From the NCBI GenBank assembly GCA_905216055.1, contig CAJMSH010000006.1, positions 82,038-146,037 on the forward strand: a stretch of DNA of 64,000 bases. The letters run 5' to 3'. This DNA comes from an uncultured bacterium. Its GTDB lineage: Bacteria > Cyanobacteriota > Vampirovibrionia > Gastranaerophilales > Gastranaerophilaceae. Below, in pieces: positions 1 to 8,432 of this stretch. Both the position numbers and the translations under genes were made by a program. Numbering within the stretch: the first letter of the stretch is position 1; every line of letters begins with the position of its first letter. Below the pieces are notes generated by a model that did not search any database, was not told the DNA's origin, and saw nothing but the letters and a program-made list of their open reading frames with translations.

Positions 1-422
1 GAGTTATTACATGTGCGTATTTCGCTTTGGTTAGAGCTGAAGATATTAATATTGTTCCGACTCCGGAATTGGGTTGGCATAAGATTTCTGATTTGCCTCC
101 TTTGGCTTTCGACCACAAAGAAATTATTGAATATTCTCTAAAAAGAACCCGTGAAAGATTGGAATTATGCCCTGTTGCATACCAACTTTTGAATGAAAAA
201 TTTACATTAACCGAAATGCAAAAAGCTTACGAGTTAATTATGGGTAAAAAACTTGATAAGCGTAATTTTAGAAAAAAAGCTCTTTCAACTGAAGGTTTGA
301 TTGAACTTAATGAATATACAAAATCTTCGTCTAAAAGACCTGCAAGATTATACACTTTCGAAAATATCAAATTGAATTCAAAAAGAGCCCATTTTATTTC
401 TAAGAAAAAGGAGAAAAAATAG
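1..422 (+). CDS. NUDIX-type regulator (NrtR-like), C-terminal part, 5' truncated by window edge
   Basis: The reading frame is open to the left edge (frame starts at base 3), so the gene begins outside the window; a TTG at 27 lies inside it and is not the start. The visible 139 residues open with a strand containing ITCAYFALV, followed by a helical winged-helix-like tail (LTEMQKAYELIMGKKLDKRNFRKKAL) typical of the C-terminal part of NrtR/ADP-ribose-pyrophosphatase-family proteins, where a NUDIX domain senses a nucleotide and the winged helix binds DNA. The catalytic NUDIX box is not in view, so hydrolase activity cannot be judged. The stop codon is directly followed by the secG start, suggesting one operon. 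The family assignment is moderately secure; the regulated pathway is unknown, with NAD metabolism the usual role of this family. Confidence 0.
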   Translation, partial: VITCAYFALVRAEDINIVPTPELGWHKISDLPPLAFDHKEIIEYSLKRTRERLELCPVAYQLLNEKFTLTEMQKAYELIMGKKLDKRNFRKKALSTEGLIELNEYTKSSSKRPARLYTFENIKLNSKRAHFISKKKEKK

Positions 423-650
423 ATGTTATTAAATTTAGTTTGGGCTGTTCAAATTATTTCAGCTTTATTATTAATCGTTTTAATATTATTGCATTCACCG
501 AAAGGCGATGGCATCGCAGGTATTGGCGGAGCATCTCATGTTTTTGCTTCTCAAAAAAGTGCTGAAAAAGGATTGAATAAATTAACTGCTATTGTATCTG
601 CAATATTTTTAGTTTGCACTTTCCTTTTAGGCTTTGGTATTATCAAGTAA
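423..650 (+). CDS. secG: SecG, preprotein translocase subunit
   Basis: This 75-residue protein has two hydrophobic segments (about 3-23 and 53-73) joined by a Gly/Ser-rich loop with the family hallmark LLHSPKGDG and GGASHVF. SecG is the small accessory subunit of the SecYEG channel in the inner membrane and assists SecA-driven protein export. The length is normal for the family. The ATG follows the previous stop without a gap, and GGAGAAAA lies just upstream inside the preceding gene, so translation is probably coupled. The following tcdA starts 2 bases after the stop. Confidence 0.
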   Translation: MLLNLVWAVQIISALLLIVLILLHSPKGDGIAGIGGASHVFASQKSAEKGLNKLTAIVSAIFLVCTFLLGFGIIK

Positions 651-651
651 G

Positions 652-1398
652 ATGTGCGATATATTTTCAAGAAATGAACTGTTTTGGGGTAAAGATAATC
701 AGGAAATTCTTTCTTCAAAACATGTTGCGGTATTCGGACTCGGCGGGGTTGGCGGATTTTGTGCTGAAGCTCTTGCAAGAGCCGGAATTGGGGAATTAAC
801 TATAATCGATTTTGATACTGTTTCTGAAACGAATATAAACAGGCAGCTTGTCGCTTTGCATTCAACTGTCGGGAAAAGCAAGGCTGAACTTTTTAAAGAC
901 AGATTAAAAGATATAAATCCTGATATAAAATTGAATGTTGTTGATGATTTTTATAGCGGAGATTTAAATTTTTTTAATGCGGATTATGTTGCTGATGCTA
1001 TTGACACAATGCGTTCAAAAATTGAGTTGTTGGAAACTTGTGTAAAACAAAATGTTCCTGTAATTTCTTCAATGGGGGCAGGTAATAGAATTGATCCGAC
1101 AAAACTTTATATTTCTGATATTTCGGAAATTGAAAATAAGAATGCCCCATTTGTATCAAATATAATTTATCAGTTAAAAAAACGTGGAATTGAAAAAGGT
1201 ATTGCTGTTGTTGCAAGCAGGGAAAAGCCTTTTGTTAAAGAAAAAATATCATCAACTGAAAAAATAACAACAAAAAGTGGTGAAAATATTGAGTTTACAA
1301 AGATTACCCCGTCATCAACTCCATTTGTGGCTAGTTGTGCGGGAATATTTATGGCATCATATATTACGCAAAGTTTTTTAAAGGAGTATAGATTTTGA
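652..1398 (+). CDS. tcdA: tRNA threonylcarbamoyladenosine dehydratase TcdA (ThiF/E1-like)
   Basis: A 248-residue E1-like enzyme. The nucleotide-binding motif GLGGVGG sits near residues 28-34, followed by the acidic strand IDFDTVSETNINRQ and the AIDTMRSK segment seen in TcdA/CsdL. TcdA uses ATP to cyclise N6-threonylcarbamoyladenosine at position 37 of ANN-decoding tRNAs. The ATG at 652 is preferred over an in-frame TTG at 634, which would lie inside secG and add six residues absent from the family's usual start. No zinc-binding CxxC pair is seen, which fits TcdA rather than MoeB/ThiF. It overlaps the next gene by 4 bases. Confidence 0.88.
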   Translation: MCDIFSRNELFWGKDNQEILSSKHVAVFGLGGVGGFCAEALARAGIGELTIIDFDTVSETNINRQLVALHSTVGKSKAELFKDRLKDINPDIKLNVVDDFYSGDLNFFNADYVADAIDTMRSKIELLETCVKQNVPVISSMGAGNRIDPTKLYISDISEIENKNAPFVSNIIYQLKKRGIEKGIAVVASREKPFVKEKISSTEKITTKSGENIEFTKITPSSTPFVASCAGIFMASYITQSFLKEYRF

Positions 1399-2096
1399 AT
1401 ATTTTAGTAACAGGTGCTTCAAAAGGTATAGGTAATGCAATTGCGAAAGAACTTAAAAATATAGGTGAGGTTTATGTTACAGGTAGAAATGAAAAGGCTC
1501 TTACTGCTTGTAATGCAAAGGGATTTTGTGTTTGTGATTTGTCAAAAGATATAAATATTCTTGCGGAATTTATTGAGGAGAAAAATATTGATGTTTTGAT
1601 AAATAATGCGGGTGAATATATTTATGCAGGGTTGGAAACTATGAATATAGCTGATATTCAAAGACTTTATCAGACAAATTTGATAGCTCCCGCATATCTT
1701 ATTTCAAAAGCTATTCCTTATATGAAAACTAAAAGATGGGGTAGGATTATAAATATCGGTTCGATATCAGGTGTCATGGGAGAAGCTTTTGCAAGTATTT
1801 ATTCATCGTCAAAGGCTGGACTTGTTGGTTTGACAAAGGCTTTGGCATTGGAGCTTGCAGAATATAATATTACCGTAAACACAATAAATCCCGGGTGGGT
1901 AGAAACTGAACTTGGAATGGCATCTATTGAGGATAGTGAATTTTCAAAAGAAGAAATTATTGATACAATTCCTCAAAAAAGATTTGTAAAACCTGAAGAG
2001 GTCGCAAAGCTTTGCAAATATTTAATTTCAGATGATGCTAAAGGAATTACTGGTCAAGCAATAAATCTTTGTGCAGGATTGAGTGTTGGAATATAA
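1395..2096 (+). CDS. Short-chain dehydrogenase/reductase, FabG-like
   Basis: A 233-residue classical SDR. It has the cofactor-binding TGASKGIG at residues 6-13, the structural NNAG near 75, the catalytic Ser in INIGSISG and the YSSSKAG active-site Tyr/Lys. The start is TTG at 1395, overlapping the tcdA stop (TTGA); GGAG lies about 10 bases upstream. The closest general type is 3-oxoacyl-ACP reductase, but the substrate cannot be read from sequence and there is no fatty-acid gene next to it. It ends overlapping the next start by one base, so the genes are translationally coupled. Confidence 0.85.
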   Translation: MNILVTGASKGIGNAIAKELKNIGEVYVTGRNEKALTACNAKGFCVCDLSKDINILAEFIEEKNIDVLINNAGEYIYAGLETMNIADIQRLYQTNLIAPAYLISKAIPYMKTKRWGRIINIGSISGVMGEAFASIYSSSKAGLVGLTKALALELAEYNITVNTINPGWVETELGMASIEDSEFSKEEIIDTIPQKRFVKPEEVAKLCKYLISDDAKGITGQAINLCAGLSVGI

Positions 2097-2734
2097 TGAA
2101 TAAAGAGTTGCAAAAATATATTGAAACTATGATTATTCCTAAATATTCAGATTTTGATAAGGGACATAATCTTGAGCATGTTAAAACAGTTATTGATGAA
2201 AGTTTAAATCTGGCTGAAAAATGTTGTGTAAACCTTGAATATGCTTATGTTATAGCAGCATATCATGATTTGGGCTTGTGTGAAGGTAGAGAATTTCATC
2301 ATATAACTTCAGGCAAAATTTTGGAAACTGATAGTGTGTTAAATCAATGGTTTTCGCCTGATGAAATTAAATTGATGAAGGAAGCTGTGGAAGATCATAG
2401 GGCATCTTCAAAACATCCGCCAAGAAGTATTTACGGCAAAATTGTTGCAGAAGCTGACAGAGATATAGTTCCATTAAAAATTATTAAACGTACAATTCAA
2501 TATTCAATGAAAAATACTCCGTCAGATGATAAAGAGGTTCACTGGCATCATTTAACGGAACACATGGTTGAAAAATATGCAAAAGGCGGGTATATGAAGT
2601 TGTGGTTTGAAGCTTCAAAAAACGCTGAACCTTTAAACGAATTGCGCAAAATTATTGCAGATAAAAATAAATTACGGAATATTTTTGAGGATTTATATTC
2701 TAAAGAACTTTCTCAACAATATCTTGAGCAGTAA
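2096..2734 (+). CDS. HD-domain phosphohydrolase
   Basis: A 212-residue protein with an HD-type metal-binding set: HNLEH near residues 20-24, AAYHDLG near 57-63, EDHRAS near 93-98 and a later AEAD. HD proteins of this kind hydrolyse phosphomonoesters or nucleotides; the substrate is unknown here. The ATG at 2096 shares its A with the SDR stop (TAATG), which makes it a better start than the upstream in-frame codon at 2069. The 3' end overlaps the convergent glycosyltransferase gene by 35 bases. Confidence 0.78.
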   Translation: MNKELQKYIETMIIPKYSDFDKGHNLEHVKTVIDESLNLAEKCCVNLEYAYVIAAYHDLGLCEGREFHHITSGKILETDSVLNQWFSPDEIKLMKEAVEDHRASSKHPPRSIYGKIVAEADRDIVPLKIIKRTIQYSMKNTPSDDKEVHWHHLTEHMVEKYAKGGYMKLWFEASKNAEPLNELRKIIADKNKLRNIFEDLYSKELSQQYLEQ

Positions 2735-3677
2735 TTTTTAAGCAATCAAGAGCTTCGCAGGTCGTCTGTCTGTGTTCCCAAAGACAAGGTTTTATCGGAC
2801 AATTATCAGAAGCTTTTATTGCGATAACATTTTCTGATTGCGGAATTAATTTTTTATCATCAGTTGGTCCAAAAATTGCATAAGTTTTTGTTCCCATTGC
2901 AACTCCGACATGTAAAGGTGCAGAATCAGAGCAGATAAATTTTTCAGCTTTTCCGATAATTACTGCAAGATCTTTCAGGCTTTTTGTTTTTCCGTATAAA
3001 TCTTCAAAATTTTTATTTTTGGTTTTAGTTCTGATTGTTTCAATAACTTCTTTATCATCAGGACCGCCTGCTAAAATTACGTGTTTGCCTTTTTCAAGCA
3101 GTAAATCAACAGTTTGTGCCCAAACATCTGCTGTAACAGTTTTTACAATACCTTTATTTATACTCATTTTGCTAACTCCGGGGTGAATTAGAACTGAGTT
3201 TGGAATTTTTTCCTGAGCAGGTACATTTATTTCGGGTAATTCTGTTTTGTAGTTTGTAATCGGTGTAATTAAGTCGTGATACATTGCACAAGCATATTGA
3301 TTTTTGTTTAGCGGAACTGTTTTGGTCAAAAGTATTTCGCTTAATTTGCCTGTATAATAGCCGTATCTTTTCTTAATTCCCATTAGTGTCAAAAGGATAC
3401 TGATTAATTTGTTCCCGCCTGATGATATAACCATATCAAAATGTTTTTTGCGAGCGAGATATACAAGTTTTAAAAGCTCTAAATATTTGTTTTTCCCTTT
3501 GATATCAATTAAGAATAAATCATCGATTATGTCTGTTAAATCTTTAACGCTCTTGCTTCTTGGTTCAAGTGCAAGAGTTATTTTAGAGTTTGGAAACTCT
3601 TTTTTTAATGAGATTAGTGTTGGCAGAAAGAATATTTCATCACCTATTCCGCCAAAATTTATAGCTAAAATATTCAT
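2700..3677 (-). CDS. Glycosyltransferase family 9 (heptosyltransferase-like)
   Basis: A 325-residue GT-B enzyme resembling ADP-heptose:LPS heptosyltransferases. It begins MNILAINFGGIGDEIFFLPT (family N-terminal loop GxGD), and later has VLIHPGVSKMS and the C-terminal nucleotide-sugar site CSDSAPLHVGVAMGTKTYA followed by FGPTD. It probably adds a sugar to lipopolysaccharide core or another envelope glycan at the inner face of the cytoplasmic membrane. The start is set at the ATG of MNIL; TATAAT lies on the minus strand exactly 6 bases before it, with no ribosome binding site, suggesting a leaderless message. A five-residue longer version would begin inside that promoter. The exact donor sugar is not known. 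Confidence 0.85.
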   Translation of the reverse strand: MNILAINFGGIGDEIFFLPTLISLKKEFPNSKITLALEPRSKSVKDLTDIIDDLFLIDIKGKNKYLELLKLVYLARKKHFDMVISSGGNKLISILLTLMGIKKRYGYYTGKLSEILLTKTVPLNKNQYACAMYHDLITPITNYKTELPEINVPAQEKIPNSVLIHPGVSKMSINKGIVKTVTADVWAQTVDLLLEKGKHVILAGGPDDKEVIETIRTKTKNKNFEDLYGKTKSLKDLAVIIGKAEKFICSDSAPLHVGVAMGTKTYAIFGPTDDKKLIPQSENVIAIKASDNCPIKPCLWEHRQTTCEALDCLKITAQDIVEKVL

Positions 3678-3683
3678 AGCCTG

Positions 3684-3689
3684 ATTATA
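3684..3689 (-). promoter_or_regulatory. -10 box of glycosyltransferase 9 gene, leaderless arrangement
   Basis: The minus strand reads TATAAT, then 6 bases, then the ATG of the glycosyltransferase gene. Transcription would begin at or next to the start codon. No clear -35 box is visible; the base before the box is G (GTATAAT), as in several other promoters of the window. Confidence 0.5.
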
Positions 3690-3719
3690 CAATAAAAATA
3701 TTTGTAGTAGTATATATTT

Positions 3720-5237
3720 ATGGTAAATAAAGTTACAACTGCAACTGTTATAGGGTTAGATGCTTATTTGGTTTCTGTCGAAACTGATGTTTTGAACGGG
3801 TTGCCTGGATTTTCTATTGTAGGGCTTCCTGATGCTTCAATAAATGAAGCTCGTGATAGAGTGCGTTCTGCTATAAAAAATTCAAATTTTACTTTCCCTG
3901 CTAAAAAGGTTGTTATAAATCTTGCTCCCGCTGATTTGAAAAAAGAGGGTTCTAACTTTGATTTGCCGATTGCGGTCGGGCTTTTGATTGAAGAAGGTGT
4001 TTTGGAAGAGGAAAATCTAAAAGATTACGCATTTATCGGTGAGCTTTCTTTGGATGGGACTTTAAGAGGTGTAACAGGTGTTTTGCCTTTGATATTAGGA
4101 CTTAAAAATGCTGGTATAAAAAATATTTTTGTTCCGAAAATTAATGCAATGGAAGCAGCATTAACAGGTGGAGTAAATATTTTAGGTGCGGAGAAGCTTG
4201 CAGATGTCGTTAATCATTTTGCTGACTCTCAGATAAAGCCGACGGTAATTGATGTTAATAAATATCTTGGTGAAGGAATAAACCAAGAATATGTATATGA
4301 CTTTAAAGATGTAAAAGGTCAGCAAAAAGCAAAACGAGCATTAGAAATCGCTGCAGCAGGTGCGCATAATATGCTGATGACAGGATCTCCGGGATCCGGC
4401 AAGACCTTAATGGCAAAGTGCTTTGCTTCAATATTACCGCCTTTAGAGCTTTCGGAAGCTTTAGAGCTTACAAAAATATACAGCATATCAGGACTTTTAT
4501 CTTCTGATGAACCATTGATGACAAAACGCCCATATAGAGCAGTTCATCATACAGCCTCAGCAACAGGTATAATTGGCGGCGGTTCAAATCCGAAACCCGG
4601 TGAAATTACGCTTGCTCATAGAGGAGTTTTATTCTTGGATGAAATGGCAGAATTCCCGAGGAATGTTTTAGAGGTTTTGCGCCAACCTCTTGAAGATGGG
4701 CAGATTACAATTTCAAGAGCAAAACATTCAATCAAATATCCTGCAAAATTTATTTTGCTTGGGGCAATGAATCCTTGTCCTTGCGGTTATCTTGGGGATA
4801 AAGAGAAACAATGCACTTGTTCAGAATTTCAAATTACAAGATATAAATCAAGAATATCAGGCCCTTTATTGGATAGAATAGATTTGCAGGTTGAAGTTCC
4901 AAGACTTACGGCCGAAGAACTTTTGAATACTGAACCTTCAAATGAATCTTCTGCTGATATAAGAGCACGTGTTATTAAGGCTCGAAAAATTCAATCAGAA
5001 CGATATAAGAATGATGGAATTTTGACAAATTCGGAATTAAATTCAAAGTTAATAAAAAAATATTGCCAAATAGATAAGCAAAGCTCAGAACTTTTAAAGG
5101 TTGCAGTTGTAAAATACCAACTGTCAGGCAGAAGATATGACAGAATCCTAAAACTTGCAAGAACAATTGCAGACTTGGAAGGTTCTGAAAATATCTTGCA
5201 AACTCATATTATGCAGGCTTTGCAATATAGAATATAA
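3720..5237 (+). CDS. YifB/ComM-family Mg-chelatase-like AAA+ ATPase
   Basis: A 505-residue protein with the three-part YifB layout: an N-terminal ChlI-like domain starting MVNKVTTATVIGLDA, a central AAA+ ATPase with Walker A GSPGSGKT near residue 220 and Walker B LFLDEMAEF, and a C-terminal helical domain with the Cys-rich insert NPCPCGYLGDKEKQCTC. ComM, the studied member, is a hexameric helicase that promotes branch migration during natural transformation. Its presence near pilus genes and RecF is compatible with DNA uptake but does not prove it. The length is normal. It is the only gene on the plus strand between two minus-strand blocks. Confidence 0.92.
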   Translation: MVNKVTTATVIGLDAYLVSVETDVLNGLPGFSIVGLPDASINEARDRVRSAIKNSNFTFPAKKVVINLAPADLKKEGSNFDLPIAVGLLIEEGVLEEENLKDYAFIGELSLDGTLRGVTGVLPLILGLKNAGIKNIFVPKINAMEAALTGGVNILGAEKLADVVNHFADSQIKPTVIDVNKYLGEGINQEYVYDFKDVKGQQKAKRALEIAAAGAHNMLMTGSPGSGKTLMAKCFASILPPLELSEALELTKIYSISGLLSSDEPLMTKRPYRAVHHTASATGIIGGGSNPKPGEITLAHRGVLFLDEMAEFPRNVLEVLRQPLEDGQITISRAKHSIKYPAKFILLGAMNPCPCGYLGDKEKQCTCSEFQITRYKSRISGPLLDRIDLQVEVPRLTAEELLNTEPSNESSADIRARVIKARKIQSERYKNDGILTNSELNSKLIKKYCQIDKQSSELLKVAVVKYQLSGRRYDRILKLARTIADLEGSENILQTHIMQALQYRI

Positions 5238-5238
5238 A

Positions 5239-5772
5239 TTAACCTGTTAAATTGAAAAATCCTGCAATTAGCCCGACAAGTGCTGATACACCAAGATAAA
5301 ACAGAGGATCTCTTTTTTCGGTAAGACTAGCAATAAAAAGCCCGACAAGCAATACTATTCCAAATAAATTTATGCTGTTTACAAACATATCAACACCGAC
5401 TGCTGCTAAAAGTCCGCAGCCTGCAGGTTTTAATGTATAAATAACAGATCTTACGTATTTATTATGTCTGAATTGTTCTAATAATTTTGAAATAATTATA
5501 ATTAAAATTAAAGATGGTAATATTACCGCTGTTGTTGATATGAATGCCCCTGCAAGTCCTGCAGTTTTAAATCCCGCAAATGTTGCAACATTAACTCCGA
5601 CAGGTCCGGGGGTAATTGATGAAACTGCAATCATATCAGTTAATTGCTTTGTAGTGTACCATTTTTGAACATCTGCAATATGGTATAAAAACGGTAATGT
5701 CGCATATCCGCCACCGAATGAAAATAAACCTATATGAAAAAATTCTAAAAATAATTTTAAATATAAAATCAT
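5239..5772 (-). CDS. Chromate transporter family protein, second half
   Basis: A 177-residue membrane protein of the CHR family carrying GLFSFGGGYATLP near the N-terminus and the ITPGPVGVNVATFAG motif, with about five or six hydrophobic segments. Canonical ChrA is a fused two-domain protein of roughly 400 residues; here the halves are separate genes overlapping by 4 bases, the arrangement known for short-chain CHR pairs that insert in opposite topology. The family is named for chromate efflux, but in anaerobic gut-type bacteria the natural anion is uncertain. The stop codon is separated by one base from the convergent yifB stop. Confidence 0.85.
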   Translation of the reverse strand: MILYLKLFLEFFHIGLFSFGGGYATLPFLYHIADVQKWYTTKQLTDMIAVSSITPGPVGVNVATFAGFKTAGLAGAFISTTAVILPSLILIIIISKLLEQFRHNKYVRSVIYTLKPAGCGLLAAVGVDMFVNSINLFGIVLLVGLFIASLTEKRDPLFYLGVSALVGLIAGFFNLTG

Positions 5773-6329
5773 TCTTCTTCTTCCTCATGTTCAAGTTTCT
5801 TTTGGTATTGAAGCCAAAGACCTATAAATATTGCCAGAATAATTAAGGCTGATGGCGGAGCTTTAAAGCATGTTGATAAAATAAAGGTTATGAAAAAAAT
5901 CCAGCAGGAAAATTTGTCAACAACGCTCTTATTCCACATTTCTTTAACTGCCAAATAAATCAGTAATACAACACCTATTCCTACTCCCCAAAATATGCTT
6001 TGCACAAATTTCATCTGTACAAATTCTTCTAAAATTTTGGCAACCAGAATAATTGAAATAAATGCAGGCATGACAATTCCTAAAGTGGAAACAATAGCAC
6101 CTGGTGTTTTTTTCAATTTGTAACCTACAAAAATTGCTGTGTTTGCCGCAATAATTCCCGGAACACTTTGAGCTAGAGCATAGTATTCACATAATTCATC
6201 ATCATCTATCCATTGTTTTTTGTCCACAAGCTCGGATTGCAACAGCGGTAATATAACATATCCGCCGCCAAGTAATAATGTTCCGACTTTGAAAAAAGTT
6301 TTGAATATTTGATACAAGCTCTTTTCCAT
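5769..6329 (-). CDS. Chromate transporter family protein, first half
   Basis: A 186-residue CHR-family membrane protein with LLLGGGYVILPLLQ near residues 17-30 and the AQSVPGIIAANTAIFVGY motif, the counterpart of the ITPGP motif in its partner. It ends with a charged tail rich in Glu. The ATG at 6329 (MEKSL) is chosen over an in-frame TTG six codons upstream because that codon lies inside a good promoter, TTGATA-16 bp-TATAAT, whose -10 box ends 6 bases before the ATG. The pair most likely forms one heterodimeric anion transporter in the inner membrane. Confidence 0.85.
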   Translation of the reverse strand: MEKSLYQIFKTFFKVGTLLLGGGYVILPLLQSELVDKKQWIDDDELCEYYALAQSVPGIIAANTAIFVGYKLKKTPGAIVSTLGIVMPAFISIILVAKILEEFVQMKFVQSIFWGVGIGVVLLIYLAVKEMWNKSVVDKFSCWIFFITFILSTCFKAPPSALIILAIFIGLWLQYQKKLEHEEEEE

Positions 6330-6335
6330 AAAGTT

Positions 6336-6363
6336 ATTATATACCAATTCTTAAGTTTATCAA
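6336..6363 (-). promoter_or_regulatory. Promoter of the split chromate transporter operon
   Basis: On the minus strand TTGATA (6358-6363) is followed after 16 bases by TATAAT (6336-6341) and then 6 bases to the ATG. This is a strong sigma-70-type promoter and predicts a leaderless message. Confidence 0.65.
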
Positions 6364-6377
6364 AATTGTTACTAAAA

Positions 6378-6411
6378 ATAAATGCCGCTTTTTAAAAAAA
6401 ACGGCATTTAT
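6378..6411 (-). terminator. Rho-independent terminator of atpD-atpC
   Basis: A 10-bp perfect stem (ATAAATGCCG pairing with CGGCATTTAT) around a 14-base A/T loop lies just downstream of atpC. On the minus strand the stem is followed by TTTTTAG. Confidence 0.7.
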
Positions 6412-6445
6412 AAAATTGTTATAATTTTTATTTTATTAGTATTGA

Positions 6446-6838
6446 TTAATTATTCAATGTTGCTTTTAATCTTGCCATAGCTCTAGCTATTGCAGCTTCT
6501 GCTCTTTTAGCATCAATTTCAGCGCTGTTATCTGCCAATCTTGCTTGAGCACGTTTTAGAGCTTCTTTTGCACGCGCAACATCAATTTCGTCACCACGTT
6601 CTGCAGTTGTTGTTAATATCAATGCATTGTCATCTTTGAATTGGAATACTCCGCCCATTGTTGTAAAGTATTTGGCTTCATTATCCTTTACAGCTTTTGT
6701 TACGCCAATATCAAGAGCTGCCATAACAGGTACGTGATTTTTTAAAATTCCGATTTCTCCGTCTGTCGTTTTTGTATAAACTTCATCAACATCTTCATCG
6801 AAAACTATTTTTTCATTGGTTATTATTTTTAAGTGCAT
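6446..6838 (-). CDS. atpC: F-type ATP synthase epsilon subunit
   Basis: A 130-residue epsilon subunit: an N-terminal beta-sandwich (MHLKIITNEK, GEIGILKNHVPVMAALDIG, TMGGVFQFKDD) and a C-terminal helical hairpin rich in Ala/Arg (RAKEALKRAQARL, AAIARAMARL). It sits on the central stalk of F1, couples gamma rotation to catalysis and restrains ATP hydrolysis. The start ATG follows GAAAGGG. It is cotranscribed with atpD across a 92-base gap containing a hairpin. Cyanobacteria likewise keep beta and epsilon in their own operon, separate from the other F-ATPase genes, which are not in this window. Confidence 0.95.
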   Translation of the reverse strand: MHLKIITNEKIVFDEDVDEVYTKTTDGEIGILKNHVPVMAALDIGVTKAVKDNEAKYFTTMGGVFQFKDDNALILTTTAERGDEIDVARAKEALKRAQARLADNSAEIDAKRAEAAIARAMARLKATLNN

Positions 6839-6867
6839 AATTACCCTTTCAGATGGCAGAAGCTTTT

Positions 6868-6913
6868 GAGGTCAAGATGTTAAGGTCTTATATTGAGATA
6901 TTTTCTTGACCTC
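6868..6913 (-). promoter_or_regulatory. Intercistronic hairpin between atpD and atpC
   Basis: GAGGTCAAGA (6868-6877) pairs perfectly with TCTTGACCTC (6904-6913), a 10-bp stem with a 26-base loop, between the atpD stop and the atpC start. On the minus strand it is followed by AAAAGC rather than a T-run, so it is more likely an RNA-processing, stability or translation-setting element than a terminator. It could help give the three-to-one beta:epsilon ratio. Confidence 0.6.
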
Positions 6914-6930
6914 TTTTCTTCTTCTAGCCT

Positions 6931-8337
6931 TTATTTCAATGTTTTAGCTTTTTCAACGGCTTCTTCAATAGTTCCTACCATATAGAAAGCTTGTTCAGGT
7001 AAGTCATCATGTTTGCCTTCAATAATTTCTTTGAAGCCTCTGATTGTATCTTCAAGTTTTACGTATTTACCAGGAATTCCGGAGAATTGTTCTGCTACGA
7101 AGAACGGTTGTGACAAGAATCTTTGGATTTTTCTTGCTCTGTTAACTGTTTCTTTATCTTCTTCTGATAATTCATCCATACCTAAGATTGCGATGATATC
7201 TTGAAGTTCTTTATATTTCTGTAAGATTTCAAGAACTTTTCTTGTTGTATTGTAATGTTCTTCACCGATAATATTCGGATCAAGAACTCTTGAAGATGAT
7301 TCCAAAGGATCAACTGCCGGATAAATACCTAATGATGCAATTTGTCTTGATAATACTGTTGATGCATCAAGGTGTGAGAATGTTGTAGCCGGTGCAGGGT
7401 CTGTCAAGTCATCTGCAGGTACGTAAATTGCTTGTACTGATGTGATTGAACCATCTTTTGTTGATGTAATTCTTTCTTGCAATTCACCCATTTCGTTAGC
7501 CAATGTCGGCTGATAACCTACGGCTGATGGCATACGACCTAATAGCGCTGATACTTCTGAACCTGCCTGAGTAAATCTGAAGATGTTATCGATAAATAGA
7601 AGTACATCTTGTTTTGAGAAGTCTCTGAAATATTCAGCAGCTGTCAAAGCTGAAAGACCTACTCTCATTCTGGCTCCTGGTGGTTCGTTCATCTGTCCGT
7701 AAATAAGTGCAACTTTATCGATAACGCCTGATTCCTTCATTTCATTCCATAAGTCGTTACCTTCACGTGTTCTTTCTCCAACACCACCGAATACTGATAC
7801 ACCTGAATGCTCCATTGCGATGTTGTGGATAAGTTCCATGATAAGAACGGTTTTACCAACTCCGGCACCACCGAACAGACCAATTTTACCACCTTTTTGA
7901 TATGGTTGTAAAAGGTCAATTGCTTTAATACCTGTTTCAAGAATTTCAATATTAGTATTTTGATCTGTTAATTTTGGAGATTCTCTGTGGATTGGTAAGT
8001 ATGTATCTGTTTCAATAGATCCCATTTTGTCAACAGGATCTCCGGTAACGTTTAAAATTCTTCCCAAAATCGGTTTGCCGACAGGTATTTTAATAGGTTC
8101 ATGAGTATTAATTACTTTCATGCCTCTTTTTAGTCCGTCAGTTGAAGCCATTGCTACGGTTCTAACTTTGTTACCACCTAGCATTTGCTGTACTTCTGCA
8201 ACGATATAAGTTCCGTCTTCTTTATTTATATGCAAAGCAGTATAAATTTCAGGAAGTTCTCCTTGCTGAAACTCAACATCAATAACCGGACCAATAATTT
8301 TAGTTATTAATCCCTCATCTTTAGTTAATGTATCCAT
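6931..8337 (-). CDS. atpD: F-type ATP synthase beta subunit
   Basis: A 468-residue catalytic subunit with Walker A GGAGVGKT, the downstream GERTREGND loop, the Walker B strand LLFIDNIFRFTQAG and the ALLGRMPSAVGYQPTLA segment. It forms the catalytic sites of F1 with alpha. The ATG at 8337 (MDTLTK) is preceded by AGGAGAGAGGAA and a good promoter, so a 39-residue upstream extension that is in frame, and that runs through the promoter, is rejected. The length equals the usual 460-480 residues. The alpha, gamma, delta and Fo genes are absent nearby. Confidence 0.97.
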   Translation of the reverse strand: MDTLTKDEGLITKIIGPVIDVEFQQGELPEIYTALHINKEDGTYIVAEVQQMLGGNKVRTVAMASTDGLKRGMKVINTHEPIKIPVGKPILGRILNVTGDPVDKMGSIETDTYLPIHRESPKLTDQNTNIEILETGIKAIDLLQPYQKGGKIGLFGGAGVGKTVLIMELIHNIAMEHSGVSVFGGVGERTREGNDLWNEMKESGVIDKVALIYGQMNEPPGARMRVGLSALTAAEYFRDFSKQDVLLFIDNIFRFTQAGSEVSALLGRMPSAVGYQPTLANEMGELQERITSTKDGSITSVQAIYVPADDLTDPAPATTFSHLDASTVLSRQIASLGIYPAVDPLESSSRVLDPNIIGEEHYNTTRKVLEILQKYKELQDIIAILGMDELSEEDKETVNRARKIQRFLSQPFFVAEQFSGIPGKYVKLEDTIRGFKEIIEGKHDDLPEQAFYMVGTIEEAVEKAKTLK

Positions 8338-8361
8338 TTCCTCTCTCCTTTTTATATTTTT

Positions 8362-8389
8362 ATTATAATACAAGAAAAAAAAATAACAA
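8362..8389 (-). promoter_or_regulatory. Promoter of atpD-atpC
   Basis: On the minus strand TTGTTA (8384-8389), 16 bases, then TATAAT (8362-8367), followed by a short leader with the ribosome binding site AGGAGAGAGG. Confidence 0.65.
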
Positions 8390-8432
8390 ATTCCTGTGAA
8401 ACATTGCTTAATTATTTGTTTTAGAGCTTGTT

